Shown here: in pieces, positions 46,701-56,090 of the stretch
Numbering within the stretch: position 1 is the first letter of the stretch
How the letters are laid out: every line of letters starts with the position of its first letter
Assembly: GCF_000247815.1 (NCBI RefSeq)
Contig: NC_021678.1
Coordinates: 2,278,782-2,342,781, forward strand
Source of the DNA: Ficedula albicollis
Taxonomy: Eukaryota > Chordata > Aves > Passeriformes > Muscicapidae
Direction: 5' to 3'
Length of the DNA: 64,000 bases
The notes under the pieces: model-generated
Database searches by the model: none
What the model was told of the DNA's origin: nothing
Seen by the model: the letters and a program-made list of their open reading frames with translations, nothing else
Position numbers and translations under genes: made by a program

Positions 46701-49700
46701 TTTGTATTTTCCCAGAATGACAGCAGCTTGGGGAGGGTGGTGTTTGCCACGTATGGTGTCTGCAAAATGAATGTATACATACTGTACCACCAGCCCTGAG
46801 AGTTCAAGAGGAGTGGCTAAACAATGGCTAATTATAGCTTCAGCACAAAAACAAACAAGGCAGCAAGTCCGAGTAAGAGCAGCAGCATTCCAGCTTCCAC
46901 TGGGGAGACAGAATGCAAAACCACCAAAACAAAATGGGAAAAGACTGATTGGAGGCTCACAAAAGGTATGATTTTACAGGAGCCCAAAGGACTCCTAAAA
47001 CCAAGTTCAAATTTCATTGAACCCAAAACACACACAAGGCGTCATGCTGACTTTGCTCACTTAGGCAAACCAATTTACAAAAGTTTCTGCAAACATCTAG
47101 GCACACTCCAGGCAGCACAGAGACAGGATCCACCATCGTGGATCTCTGTGGGTCACCAGCTCCAAGAACGTGCAAGGAAACCTCCTCTGCTGACACCCAC
47201 AATACCCAGGGTAAAAGAAGTGCCCAGCTCCCTGCATGCTAGAGCTCATCTGGACATATTTCATTCCTCCACTCGGCCCCCTCTCAGCCTCAGATCCCTG
47301 CATGCCTTCCAGAGAATAAAACGGGTATTTCTCTGGAATATTTTGTGAGCACCTGGGTGCCACCGCAGCACTAAGACACGAAGTCTTGGCAGGAGCAGTC
47401 CGGGAGCAGAGCCTGGCATGGCAATTGTTCTGGGAGCAGGCATCCATGAACAAAGGCAGCCCTGGCACAGCTTCCCAGCAGGGTTATGCAAGGCTGGGAC
47501 AAAGCCCCCAGTATCAGCACTAACTGAATGCTGCTATTATACATTAAGGGCCCTGCTCTTGGGCAAGTCCGACCATAGGGCAGAATCCTCAAAAATTATC
47601 TTATCAATACCAACGTGCAAAACTCTTTGACCCCTGCATTATCTAGTCACAAGCCCTTCCTGATATGGCACGGATAAATCTTGATGAGCAAAGAGGGGCA
47701 AAGGAAACACTCAGAACACAAAGGACTCTGAGTGACTTTTACATGCAAATTTCTAGGAAATACAAATATTTCTAATACAGAAAACCACAGCAAATTGACC
47801 AGAACACCTGCTGCTACATCAACTGGTAGAATCCTAAATTTCACTTCATGCTCTAAGGGCAGGATAAAGCATATACAAGGCCTGCTAGTACTTGAAAGGG
47901 AATATCTTTCATTGTGCGGGATGCAAAGAATAGGAGCAATGAAATCATAGAATCATAGATTAATTTGTTTTGGAAGAGACCTTGAATTCTATTTCATTCC
48001 ATCCCCCTGTACACATTCCACTACCCCAGGCTGCTCCAAACAAGCTCTGTCCAACCTGGCCTTGGACACTTCTAGGCTGCTCCAAACAAACCCTGTCCAA
48101 CCTGGCCTTGGACACTTCCAGGGATCCAGGGGCAGCCACAGCTCCTCTGGGCACCCTGTGCCAGGGCCTGCCCACCCTCACAGGGAGAAATTATTTCCCA
48201 ATATCTAATCTAAACCTAACATTCTGTCAGTGTGGAGCCACTCCCCCTCGTCTCTTGTGAAGAGTCTCTCTCCACCTATCTCCAGGTGAGGTCACCCCAA
48301 AGCTTCTCTTCTCCAGGCTGAACCATCCCATCTCTCCCAGCAGAGCGGCTCCATCCCTTTAATCATCCTGTTGCCTCCTCCAGACTCACTCCAACAGCTC
48401 CAGGCCCCTCCTGTGTTGTTGGGCCCCCCGAGGCTGGAGGCAGCAGATCAGACAGAGACATCTTTTTATTGGCCACTTGGAAAAAGAGACAAGCAGAACC
48501 CCAAAATCCTAACTGAGAAAGGGGCTCTACGGAATCTCTTTGAGCACAGGAGGCACAGCAAGGCTGTGATTGCTGCCACACCAGGCAAACCACACACAGT
48601 AAATGCTGTGATTAGGTTTATCTTCACACCACCAAGCACTGCTGGAGAAATCCAAGGCAGGAAGCGAGTGAGGCACAACCTCAGCAGATCTTCAGACACA
48701 ACTTCTAAGGGTAAGCAGAGAGTGGGAAACTCTGAGTAGGCTGTACATCAGCAAAACATGGAAAGAGAAAGATTTCACTCTGTCCAGGTAAGAAAAATTC
48801 CAGTGCTTCGTGCTGCCTTTTGCTAAGGTCACAGGAAGGATGGCAGAGTGAGTGAAACCACAGCTCAGGAAAAACATTGTCTATCAGGGTGTCTCCAGAG
48901 GAAGCCTCATTCCCCGAGCACAAAGCCAACTTCCTAAGCTTTCCAGAAGCCAGGAATCCTGTGCAGTAGCTACTGTCTAATCTAGTGAATAAAAGAGCAG
49001 AACCTGAGCAGGTCTGTCAGGTGCAATAAGCAGCAATTTTCTCCGCAAAGCTTTGGCACAGAAGGCACTGAGGTGAGAACAGCCTGACCACACAGCACGG
49101 CCCCAGCAACCCCAGGCCAGTCTAGACCTTCCCCTGCACAATAAGCGAATTATTTGCCCAGTGCCAAATTTTGGCAGCTGAAAGCAGCCCCGACACAAGC
49201 TGTGCAGGCTCTTGGTGCTGTCCCAGGCTGTGCCAAAGCAAGAAGCAGCAGCGCTGGGATGCTTGGGAATGGAGTAACAAAGGAGTGGGACAAAGATAAT
49301 GCTGTTTCGTTTATCACCCAGTAGCTGCGATTTCAATTTCCCTCGCTCATAGGGGAAAAAAAAAACAACAAAACAAACAATCAATCAAAAACCTAGCACC
49401 TCTTCCAGGTCTGAGGAATTGCAAAAGATTCATGCCGTGCCAATGTGGGCTAGGGCCAGCCATACCGCAAGCAATGCCAAAGTTTGCTTCTAGCTAAAAT
49501 AATAGCAGCCAATTAGCAAACAGCGTCTCTAAAAAGCAACAATCAATCAGCAAACACGAGTTCTCTGAGCCCGATCAGCACCTTCGCCAAAACCCTGAGG
49601 AAAACATCACTCTGCCCCACCCATGTGAAATAACCAGAGACGGGCGACAACACCGCTGCTAATCTGCCCCGAAACTCGGTGATCGTGGGGAATACGGGCA

Positions 49701-49902
49701 GCAGCGCACGAGCAAGAGGCGGTTCAGGGGAAGGGCACGGGGCCCGGAGAGGCGCTGACCGCCCGCCCTCACACCCCGCCGGCGGCCGCGCTCGGCCCGC
49801 CATCCCCCGAGGGGATCCCCAGCCCGCGCCGGGCCTCGCTGCCTCACAGGCCGCACCCCTCCCTCTCCGCCCCACGCCGGCCTCGCACTCCGCGCTCACC
49901 AT
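22756..49902 (-). CDS. SGPL1: Sphingosine-1-phosphate lyase 1 (SGPL1), 14 coding exons
   Basis: Coding exons in order: 49902-49900 (ATG only), 42131-41966, 40159-40092, 37403-37256 or its duplicate 38128-37981, 35924-35845, 34607-34479, 28126-28038, 27327-27222, 26782-26684, 25994-25845, 24890-24652, 24115-23969, 23098-22978, 22896-22756. With one copy of the duplicated exon this gives 1686 nt, 561 aa (human 568), and all junction phases fit. The protein is an ER-membrane, PLP-dependent enzyme that cleaves sphingosine 1-phosphate into hexadecenal and phosphoethanolamine. Visible landmarks are a membrane segment at about 32-53 ([20 protein letters not shown]), VTSGGTES-like [14 protein letters not shown] with the PLP-stacking His235, HVDACLGGF with Asp308, SADTHK with the Schiff-base Lys346, and YGYAPKGSS. 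The start is inferred: ATG|GTGAGC in the CpG promoter joins in frame to GATGCC, giving MDAITPYKE, with G at -3 and +4. Confidence 0.95.
24950..25695 (+). mobile_element. CR1 LINE in SGPL1 intron, antisense to the gene
   Basis: About 745 bp of plus-strand CR1 3' region, with CTGGAGCGTGTCCAGGAAAG, GGGGACCTTCTGGCTCTGCA, AAATTTCTTTCTGGAAGG and a tail GGTCTTTTCCAGCCTGAGG. It lies in the intron between the exons at 25845 and 24890. Its 285- and 172-codon frames are CR1 shadows. Confidence 0.88.
28127..34478. other. Large SGPL1 intron, little recognised
   Basis: A 6.35-kb intron between the exons at 34607-34479 and 28126-28038. I see no exon-like similarity. A GC-rich patch at 30430-30550 (GTGCCCGCGGCGCCGGCTCC) stands out from AT-rich surroundings but shows no recognised promoter elements. 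Confidence 0.5.
34277..34446. repeat. 85-bp direct tandem duplication in SGPL1 intron
   Basis: CCAGAATGAGCTTA-type sequence near 34284 recurs 85 bases later. Both copies contain CTCATGGTCATCTGGAGAGC and end AAAAATACCCAAAA. It lies about 30 bp past the donor of exon 34607-34479. Confidence 0.9.
35925..37255. other. SGPL1 intron with a short repeat
   Basis: No exon is seen. A 24-bp segment AATCAGAGGGAACATGTTTA is tandemly repeated at about 36696-36745. Confidence 0.5.
37256..37403 (-). CDS. SGPL1: SGPL1 exon, downstream copy of a duplicated exon
   Basis: This 148-nt exon encodes [20 protein letters not shown] followed by [20 protein letters not shown] and QKMKEYSSK plus one base. It corresponds to the human segment around FLKVDKEYVKALPSQG. 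Acceptor TTTTTAG and donor GTGAGT are intact. It starts in phase 0 and ends in phase 1, so using both copies in one mRNA would shift the frame. In transcription order this copy comes second, nearer the next exon. Confidence 0.85.
37981..38128 (-). CDS. SGPL1: SGPL1 exon, upstream identical copy
   Basis: Same 148 bases and splice signals as 37256-37403, located 725 bp away and met first by the polymerase. Only one of the pair can be included without a frameshift, since 148 is not a multiple of 3. If the duplication is real, the two would have to be mutually exclusive or one silent. If it is an assembly error, this entry is redundant. Confidence 0.75.
38821..40091. other. SGPL1 intron segment
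   Basis: Intron sequence between the duplicated-exon block and exon 40159-40092. Nothing is recognised apart from the small repeat at 39831. Confidence 0.5.
39831..39982. repeat. 76-bp direct tandem duplication in SGPL1 intron
   Basis: ACAAAAAGATTGGG begins at 39831 and 39907. Both units continue through AAACCAGGAGGCAGCAGAAG to CTATACCCAGGGT with about two substitutions. Confidence 0.9.
42454..42656. repeat. Three tandem copies of a 55-72-bp unit in SGPL1 intron 1
   Basis: CCACCAAAACAGGTCCATGA starts at 42454, 42509 and 42581. Each copy continues through ACCTCGGGCTGGAAT to TCAATGAAGATAGGA. Copies two and three also carry GCACTCAGCAAGTCCT. Confidence 0.92.
45588..45905 (-). mobile_element. 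CR1 LINE fragment in SGPL1 intron 1
   Basis: Reverse-complement CR1 tail with CAGGCTGCTCCAAGCTCTGT, CCAGCCTGGCCTTGGACACT and GGCATGCTGTGCCAGGGCCT. The segment CAATCTAAACCTACTCTCTG is tandemly duplicated at about 45775 and 45822. Confidence 0.85.
47944..48400 (-). mobile_element. CR1 LINE 3' end in SGPL1 intron 1
   Basis: Begins with the CR1 terminal octamers CATAGAATCATAGATTAA and runs through TGGCCTTGGACACTTC, GCAGCCACAGCTCCTCTGG and CTTCTCTTCTCCAGGCTGAA to CACTCCAACAGCTCC. A segment of about 46 bp (GGCTGCTCCAAACAA and on) is repeated near 48030 and 48076. Confidence 0.9.
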
Positions 49903-50180
49903 CGCTGCTCCCGCCGCTCTTTCCTTCCTTCCTCCCTTCTTTTTCTCCCTTCTCCCTTCTCCCTTCTCCCTTCTCCCTTCTCCCTTCTTCTCCTCCTCCT
50001 CCTCCTCCCGCTGCCCGCGGGGTCCCGGCGCGCCCGCGCCCCGCCCCGAGCTTTGCCCTTCCCGCTGGCCCCGCCCACGGGGGCGGGGAGGCCACGCCCC
50101 CTCGGGGCGAGCGGCGCCCCCTAGCGGCGGAGGGAAGGGCGGGAAAGCCGCGCTCCCCCCTCAGGGAGGGGAGGCGGGAG
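49740..50180 (-). promoter_or_regulatory. SGPL1: SGPL1 CpG-island promoter and first exon
   Basis: Strongly CpG-rich block around the inferred SGPL1 start (49902), with GC boxes (CCCCGCCC, GGGGCGGGG) and a splice donor directly after the ATG. No TATA box is seen. The island extends beyond the first exon, so it could also fire toward the plus strand, but no plus-strand gene is recognised. Confidence 0.7.
49918..50009. repeat. Polypyrimidine (TTCTCCC)n / (TCC)n tract in the SGPL1 promoter
   Basis: About 90 bases of almost pure C/T on the plus strand, mainly CCCTTCT heptamers followed by CTCCTCCTCC. On the transcribed side this is a purine repeat (GGGAGAA)n that may lie in the SGPL1 5' UTR. Confidence 0.9.
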
Positions 50181-50379
50181 AGCGGCGCCCCCAGCTGGAA
50201 GGAGGCGGTAAAACGTTAAAGACAGGCGCGGTTTTTGTTAAAATACAAGAAAAACCCACCGCAAACAAACAAACGACAGCGACAACAACAACAAAACAGT
50301 TTGTAAGCTCGCCCTGGTTGTTAATTATCGTGGGCTGGAGCCTCTCTGCTTTGGATGCAGCCTGGGAGAGCTGAGGGTG

Positions 50380-50680
50380 TTCTGGAGAAGAGAAGGCCTC
50401 AGGGAGAAGAGATGGACTGGGGAGAAGGAGAAACGGCTCCACACTGGCAGAGCACAGGTTAGAGGGGATTTTGTGAAGGAATTGTGCCCTGTGAGGGTGG
50501 GGAGGCCCCCCTGGATCCCTGGAATGTCCAAGGCCAGGCTTTTAGCAACCTGGGATAGTGGAAGGTGTCCCTGCCATGGCAGGGGGTTGGAACTGGATTA
50601 TATTCAAGGTCCCATCCAACCCAAACCATTCTATGATTCTGGGATAAGGTCCGTTCTAACCCAAATCATTCTGTGGTGTC
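50380..50680 (+). mobile_element. CR1 LINE 3' end
   Basis: Plus-strand CR1 tail: GTGAGGGTGGGGAGGCCCCC, TGGAATGTCCAAGGCCAGGC, GGAAGGTGTCCCTGCCATGG and CCCAAACCATTCTATGATTC. Confidence 0.85.
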
Positions 50681-53085
50681 TTTTGAGGAGAGTTTTTGTT
50701 CTGTGCAAAATATAAGGCAGATTAAAATCTACTCCCTCGTGGGTGGATCGTTGGGACCCCTCATCACCCTCACTGCCCACACCTGCGACTGGCAACCCTT
50801 TACACCACAAGGATCCCAAAAACAGTTTGGCAGGAGAAGGATTTGAGGGTTGCTGACTCCTGACACTGTTCCATAAAACTTAAGGAGAACATGGGAAGAG
50901 TGACAACAGCCAACCAAAATGCCCAGGTGTTCAGCAGAGCTTGAAGAGGTTAAAGGTCTCTACATCCCCTGGCATTAATTCTGACCTCATGAAATAAATA
51001 CAGTGAGCAGAACATTGTTTGGGACCAGCCTTGTACAAGCACAGTGGTTTTTAAACACCCAGGGCAAACCCGACAAGCACCCCGAGGCGTTTAGGTTAAG
51101 CAAAGGAACATTTTGAAGCAGTTACATTGCAGAACACTTGCAGGGGTGAAAAGGCAGAGATGGCAGCAAAAGGAAGGGAAAGTTTTCGCATCAGCAGTTG
51201 CTGGTGCAGTGACAGATAGCACAGCAGCGTTTGGTCATTCCCCCAAAATTAGTACCTGGAGCACTGTGCCATGGAGCACTGCCTCTGCTGCCTGCAGAAA
51301 CTGCCTCTCTCCAGGAGAAAATGCCCACATTAAGCCATTTCTGTTTAATCTCTACAGAGCACTTGGCTTTATACACAGAATTTATAAATCTGTGCAGTCT
51401 TTCAGACAGGTTCTGGTGCAGCATTTTTAACTTTTGCTCTTAACCTCCCTCGCTTTTGTTCTCTACACTCTGTTGAAGCAGAGATTGCCAGCATCAGGTC
51501 CCGGCATTTGTAGTTTGCTGTTACAGTATTTATGTAGTTTGTGTTACAGGCAGTGACTGCTTGCCTGCTGTCACCGTGCCACCAGAGCTGTCTCCTCACA
51601 GAGGGTGACACCTGGCATAAGCCAGCAGACAGGGCTTTGATCTCCAGCAAACTGCCCTCGTGGGATGGCTTTTAGAGCTGTGCCTAGACATCAGATGCTC
51701 TTTTTAGCAGAAAAAAGGAACAGGCAGGTGTGTTAGTACCAGTCTCACAAAGTAGGTCTCCTTCCCACGTGCTTGCCAGGACAGAAAGCATCTGCTCAGG
51801 AGAACCCCAAAGGAGCTGTGTTTTTCTGACTATAGAAACCTCTGCAAACAGCAGTGACCCCAGCCTTCAAGAAAAACATTGCTCTTTGGAAAATAGCCTT
51901 AAACCCCACATTTATGTATTCCAAGTAATGTCTTGCTCTCAAGGGGGTGAGAGGAAGTTTTGTTTGTTCCTTCAGCCCTGAAAAAAATCTCTTTGGGTGC
52001 ATCATTGCATCTTCACACACACCTCCACGTAACACCAAGGAGCAAAGAGCTCAGATTGTTTAATATGGCTAAAAGCACAGGCAGAAGGGAATATCTTGCT
52101 GTAAATATCTTGGTGGAGAGAAAAAAGCCACACTGGGGAGGGAGAGGAGCCATTTGAGTGAGGGGACAAAGAGCAAATGGGTGCAGGTTGGCCCCGAACC
52201 CATTTCCATTTTTCTTTGGTCTATCACACAGCCCGGGTAAAAACTGGTTTTCTCACTATTCAGATGAATTTTAAAAATATCAGAGTAGCTTGGCTTCTCC
52301 TCACAGGTGGCAGGATTAATGTTGAGGCTGTGCCAAAGTGACTGCTCTCCCAGAGAAGAGAGTTGCCTTTCCCAGGAAAGGCCAAGCATCACCTGGCCAA
52401 CATTGCCCATGCTAAAACAGAGCTCTCACATCTCCTTTAAAGGAAGGCTTGGAAGGGGGCTGGAGAGAGAAAAATCCAAACAATTCATGTTTTTGCAGTG
52501 CTCCAAGATCCTGTGGAGGGTTGGCATTGCATTGGTATTACAGGTTACGTATTTATGAGTGTAAAACTCACAGAGACCAATCCAGCAGGTTCATGTTCTG
52601 ATGCAAAAGTTGAGTCTGAAAGCAGTCAAGTTTGAAAAAAGGAGGGCTTTTTCCTCTTTCCACAGAGAAATGGAAAGGGGAATCATAACTATTTTCTGAA
52701 TGGAACAAACTCTTGTTTCTTCTTTGGCCTTGCTTTGGCCAAATCCCACTTTCAGCCAGGGGTTCCAGTCTGTGAAGCATGGTTCTCTTCCAGAGGGAGG
52801 GAAGGGTGTCACTCAAAATGCCTGAGGCGGCCCCCAGGAGGCCAAGGCCAGCCAGAGCTGTCACTCTTTCTGTCGGGGAGCAATCCTCCAATATTCAGGG
52901 GCTCCCTGGGAGGGTCCTGGAAGTTCCTAAAGCATCCCAGGATATCCTAGAGGGGCGGTACTGTGAGTGCCCCAGGGGTGTCAGAGGTCCTGAGAAGTCC
53001 AAGGGGGTCCTGGGTGGTCCTGGAATTTCCAGGGGGATTCCCAGAGAGGGTTCCATAGGGACCTTCCAGGACCCAGCCCCGTGTG
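50681..53085. other. Intergenic DNA between SGPL1 and the lectin locus
   Basis: No confident exon. A minus frame at 52568-52891 begins MEDCSPTERVTALAG with a hydrophobic run, faintly like the start of a type II receptor, but no splice-compatible lectin exons follow it. Confidence 0.4.
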
Positions 53086-53345
53086 CGCAGCCTGGGGACG
53101 GACACGGGGGTGGTGACACTGGGCTGGGGACACGGGGGAAGGGACAGGAAGCCGAAGCATCGCTGCCCGCGGGCGCTGGCCCGGTGTGGTGCGAGCTGGC
53201 GGCGGGAGCGGAGTTTCCTGCCACCACCACAGCCCGACAGCTGCTGGGGGGACCCTCCTGACACCCCGGGGAGGGGACCGAGGGGCTGGGGGCAGTGGGG
53301 AGTTTGTCTCCAGTCGGAGAAAAACCCGCTCCCCACGGGGGAAAG
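53086..53345 (-). pseudogene. Second copy of the lectin upstream region, no lectin exon 1
   Basis: About 260 bp matches the sequence just upstream of the lectin start codon (about 55810-56065) at very high identity. Both contain GGGACAGGAAGCCGAAGCAT, GGCGGCGGGAGCGGAG and CCACAGCCCGACAGCTGCTG. The match stops before the position of the MEDENGYLVL exon, and the sequence to the left (52900-53085) encodes no lectin tail. It is most likely the truncated remnant of a tandem lectin gene, lying downstream of the intact one. Confidence 0.7.
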
Positions 53346-54032
53346 GACAAGGAGCTATTGCGAGAGAAACCCCCCCACACGCACCTCAGCCCCCTAAAAT
53401 GGTAAAAAGAAAAGATCAAAACGTTCGTCCTGATCTCTGAGGGATGAGAGTCAATAAATTGCCGCTGAAAGAGGCGTAAAAATGGCCGGGGGTCGATCCG
53501 TGAAATGCCAGGTGCGTCTGAAAATGGGACACGCCGCTTTGCAGAGCTCGCGGCCCGGCTTTCCCAGCGCCGTGCGTGGAGCAGCGGCACCGCCTCGGCG
53601 GGAAGCCCTGGGGCCTCACTTCTCCTACCTGCTAATTAGGAGCCGTTTATTCCGCTAATGAGGCGCTGTTTCATTGTCCTTGAGCTGCCTCGGCCCTCTG
53701 CGCAGGCCAGCACGGGCTCAGAGGCTGCGGGTGCCGAAGGTGGGGGGAATACCCGAGGATTGCTCCCGGACAGAAGCTGCCAGGACCGGCGGCTGTGGCT
53801 GGCCTTGGACTCCTGGGGGACACGAGAGGGAGACGGGGAGACGTGGGGGGACACGGCGGGGAGCACAGGGGACATGGGCAGGGACCCTGTGGACCTTCAG
53901 TCTCAAGTTCCCCCCCTCCGGCTGAATCTCAGATCATCCCGGCACCAAAGCACCGCTTAAAACGTCACATTTCTCCCTCCCTCTTCCCAGTGTTCGCCCC
54001 AAAAGTGCAATCCCCCCCAGTTACTTCTAGGT
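53346..54032. other. GC-rich spacer downstream of the lectin gene
   Basis: CpG-rich, no recognised exon. Long frames on both strands reflect base composition. Confidence 0.4.
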
Positions 54033-54038
54033 TTTATT
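54033..54038 (-). terminator. Lectin gene poly(A) signal AATAAA
   Basis: TTTATT on the plus strand gives AATAAA on the minus strand (CCGAATAAAACC), about 138 bases after the lectin stop codon. This fits a short 3' UTR. Confidence 0.7.
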
Positions 54039-54175
54039 CGGTTTTTTAGGTCGATTTCTCCCCTACATCTCCCGCCTCGGGGAGACTTTCACCGTCCCTG
54101 CGGGAGCTGCCGGATCCGCGGGAATTGGGATTTTCCCTGCATTAATTATGCCGGTTTTGGGGGTGCAATGGAGGC

Positions 54176-55785
54176 TCAGATCTCGGCAGATTCTTTCTCG
54201 CAGATCCACTGCAGCCTCGTGTCGCAGCTCTGAGACACGATCCCATTCCCCTTGAGCGTTCCACAGGCTCCAGGTCCTTGCTTCCCGAGGTCCAGCTGGA
54301 ACCTGCGGGTGGCAGGAAGGAGCCCGTGTCACCCCCGGGGTCCCTCGGGGACAATGGGGTGCCCTCCCCACCCCCAGAGCTCCCCAGGTCGCTCACTGGT
54401 CCCGGTCGAGGTTGGAGCCGTTCTCCCACGTCCAGCCCATCCCGGCCACAGGCACCGAGAGGCCGATCCAGTAGTGCCGTGTGGGCTTCTGCAGGCTGTC
54501 ATTTAGGAACTCCTGGCCCGGGAAAGGAGAAGGGATGACGCTGGTTTGGTCACCCCAAAACTGGCTCTGTCCTCATCCTGGAACTGAGCCCCACCCGCAC
54601 TCTGCCACAGGCACCCGGGGGGCTTGGACACAACGGGGGGGGCTGAACCCATGATTTTGGGAACCCCCTCACCTTCCGTGGGTGCCTCCAGCCCCCCTCA
54701 GGTCCGCCCCACACCCCCAGCGCCATCATTTCCTTCACCAGCTCGTCCTGGTCCCACGGCACCAGCAGCGTGGAGCCCCGATTCCCGCAGTCCTGCCGGC
54801 TCTTGCTCCAAGGGTTCATGCTGTCGGAAATCCAGTAGCACTTGTTCCCGATCAGCCTCCAGCCCACGGCGCAGAGCCGGCATCCCTCTCTCTCTGCGGG
54901 CACACGGACGGACCCCGGCGCGCTCAGGCACCGCTGCGGGACCGCAGGGAATCTCCGGCCCCCCCTTTATTGGGGGGAGGCTTTGAGGATCCCCCCGGGG
55001 GCTGCGTTACCTCGGGGAGGGCACAGGATCCTCCGCAGCTCCCTGACGATGCCATCCCAGCCCGAACAGGCAGTTCCCAGCGAGGCGTTCCCGTAGCCTG
55101 CTGTCCCCTTGGGCTGCCCCCGCTGTGCCGCCCACCAGGAGACTGGGAGAGAAGGATGCCGAACCCGGTCAGGGAAATCAGGGGTGGGGTGGGAAGGGGT
55201 GCCCGGAGCCCTTTGCCAACCCCAAACTCACTGCAGAGCACGAGGGACAGCGCCAGGGCGGCCGTCAGCGCCTCGAGGAGGCGGCGGGGACAGCGGGGGG
55301 ATGCTGCGGGGACTCTCTGGGATCCTTGAAAGCCAAATCCTGCTGCTGGGGAAGGGATGTGGCAAAAAAAAGAGCGGGCTCAGGAGCACCCATAACCTCC
55401 CCGAACCCCCAGAGCACAAGGCAGGAAGTCTCTCTCTCAGTGAGACCCCCCCTGCACAGGAGCATGAGGAGTTGGATGAGCCCCAAAACCCCTTCTGCTC
55501 CATCTTTTGGGGTCCCGGCTCGGGGGGATGGGACAGCATCAAGAAAAGCCCCCCAGACCCGCCTCCCTTCAGCTGTGCCTCAGTTTCCCTACCCTGGGCA
55601 GCTCTTGGCGACTCCTGGGTGGCTTCAGCCCGCAGCCGCCCCCCTCTAGTTCCTCTCCCCCAAGGAACGGGGGGGCTCAGCGGACACGACCCCTCGGTAC
55701 CTGCACCCTGCTGGGGCGGGCACCTCTCCGCAGAGCCCCGCTTGCTCCATCGGTCTAAGACCAGGTAGCCGTTCTCGTCCTCCAT
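54176..55785 (-). CDS. Type II C-type lectin-like receptor (KLR/CLEC2-like), 6 exons
   Basis: Exons 55785-55701, 55339-55232, 55142-55011, 54893-54739, 54512-54397 and 54302-54176 give 723 nt, 240 aa, with GT-AG introns of 89-361 bp and matching phases (1,1,1,0,2), the usual layout of NK-receptor-type lectins. Exon 1 is a cytoplasmic tail with MEDENGYLVL. Exon 2 carries the membrane segment (LLEALTAALALSLVLC, about 49-68). Exon 3 is a stalk with an NAS sequon. Exons 4-6 are the C-type lectin domain (about 113-233) with CAVGW, CYWISD, LLVPWDQDEL, HYWIGLS, GWTWENGSNLD, ACGTL and LQWICEKE. The paired cysteines are present. The EPN/QPD and WND calcium-sugar motifs are absent, so a protein ligand is likely. 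The choice of donor after DEL (CTG|GTGAAG) is made because it restores DELEFLNDSL. The exact orthologue is uncertain among bird KLRB1/CLEC2/B-NK-like genes. Confidence 0.88.
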
Positions 55786-56090
55786 GTGACGGCAGAGCCG
55801 GGGGTGCACAGCCTGGGGACACTGGGCTGGGGACACGGGGGAGGGGACAGGAAGCCGAAGCATCGCTGCCCGCGGGCGCTGGCCCGGTGTGGTGCGAGCT
55901 GGCGGCGGGAGCGGAGCTTCCTGCCACCACCACAGCCCGACAGCTGCTGGGGGGACCCTCCTGACACCCCGGGGAGGGGACCGAGGGGCTGGGGGCAGTG
56001 GGGAGTTTGTCTCCAGACGAAGGAAAATCGGCACACGGGGCTGCTCCCCACGGGGAAAAAGACAATGAGCTACCGCGAGAGAAAAACCCC
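55786..56090 (-). promoter_or_regulatory. Lectin gene upstream region (duplicated at 53086)
   Basis: Sequence directly upstream of the lectin ATG (context GTCACATGG). It is nearly identical to 53086-53345 over about 260 bp. It contains ETS-type GGAA cores (ACAGGAAGCC) and is followed upstream by purine-rich sequence around 56100-56180. Promoter status is inferred from position. Confidence 0.55.

Larger units (their letters stand above)
42132..49899. other. SGPL1 intron 1 (7.8 kb)
   Basis: Separates the ATG-only exon from the membrane-anchor exon. It contains a triple repeat (42454-42656) and two CR1 copies (45588, 47944). No other exon is recognised. In mammals the first coding exon encodes about ten residues (MPSTDLLMLK in human); I found no equivalent here, and the ATG-only exon explains the reading frame without one. 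Confidence 0.55.

Noticed and set aside
49679..50374. 231-codon plus frame over the SGPL1 promoter
   Set aside because: An artefact of CpG-rich composition; contains the polypyrimidine repeat and no recognisable domain.
52568..52891. Minus frame beginning MEDCSPTERVTALAG as a second lectin tail and membrane exon
   Set aside because: The resemblance is limited to a hydrophobic run. No splice-linked lectin-domain exons follow downstream of it.
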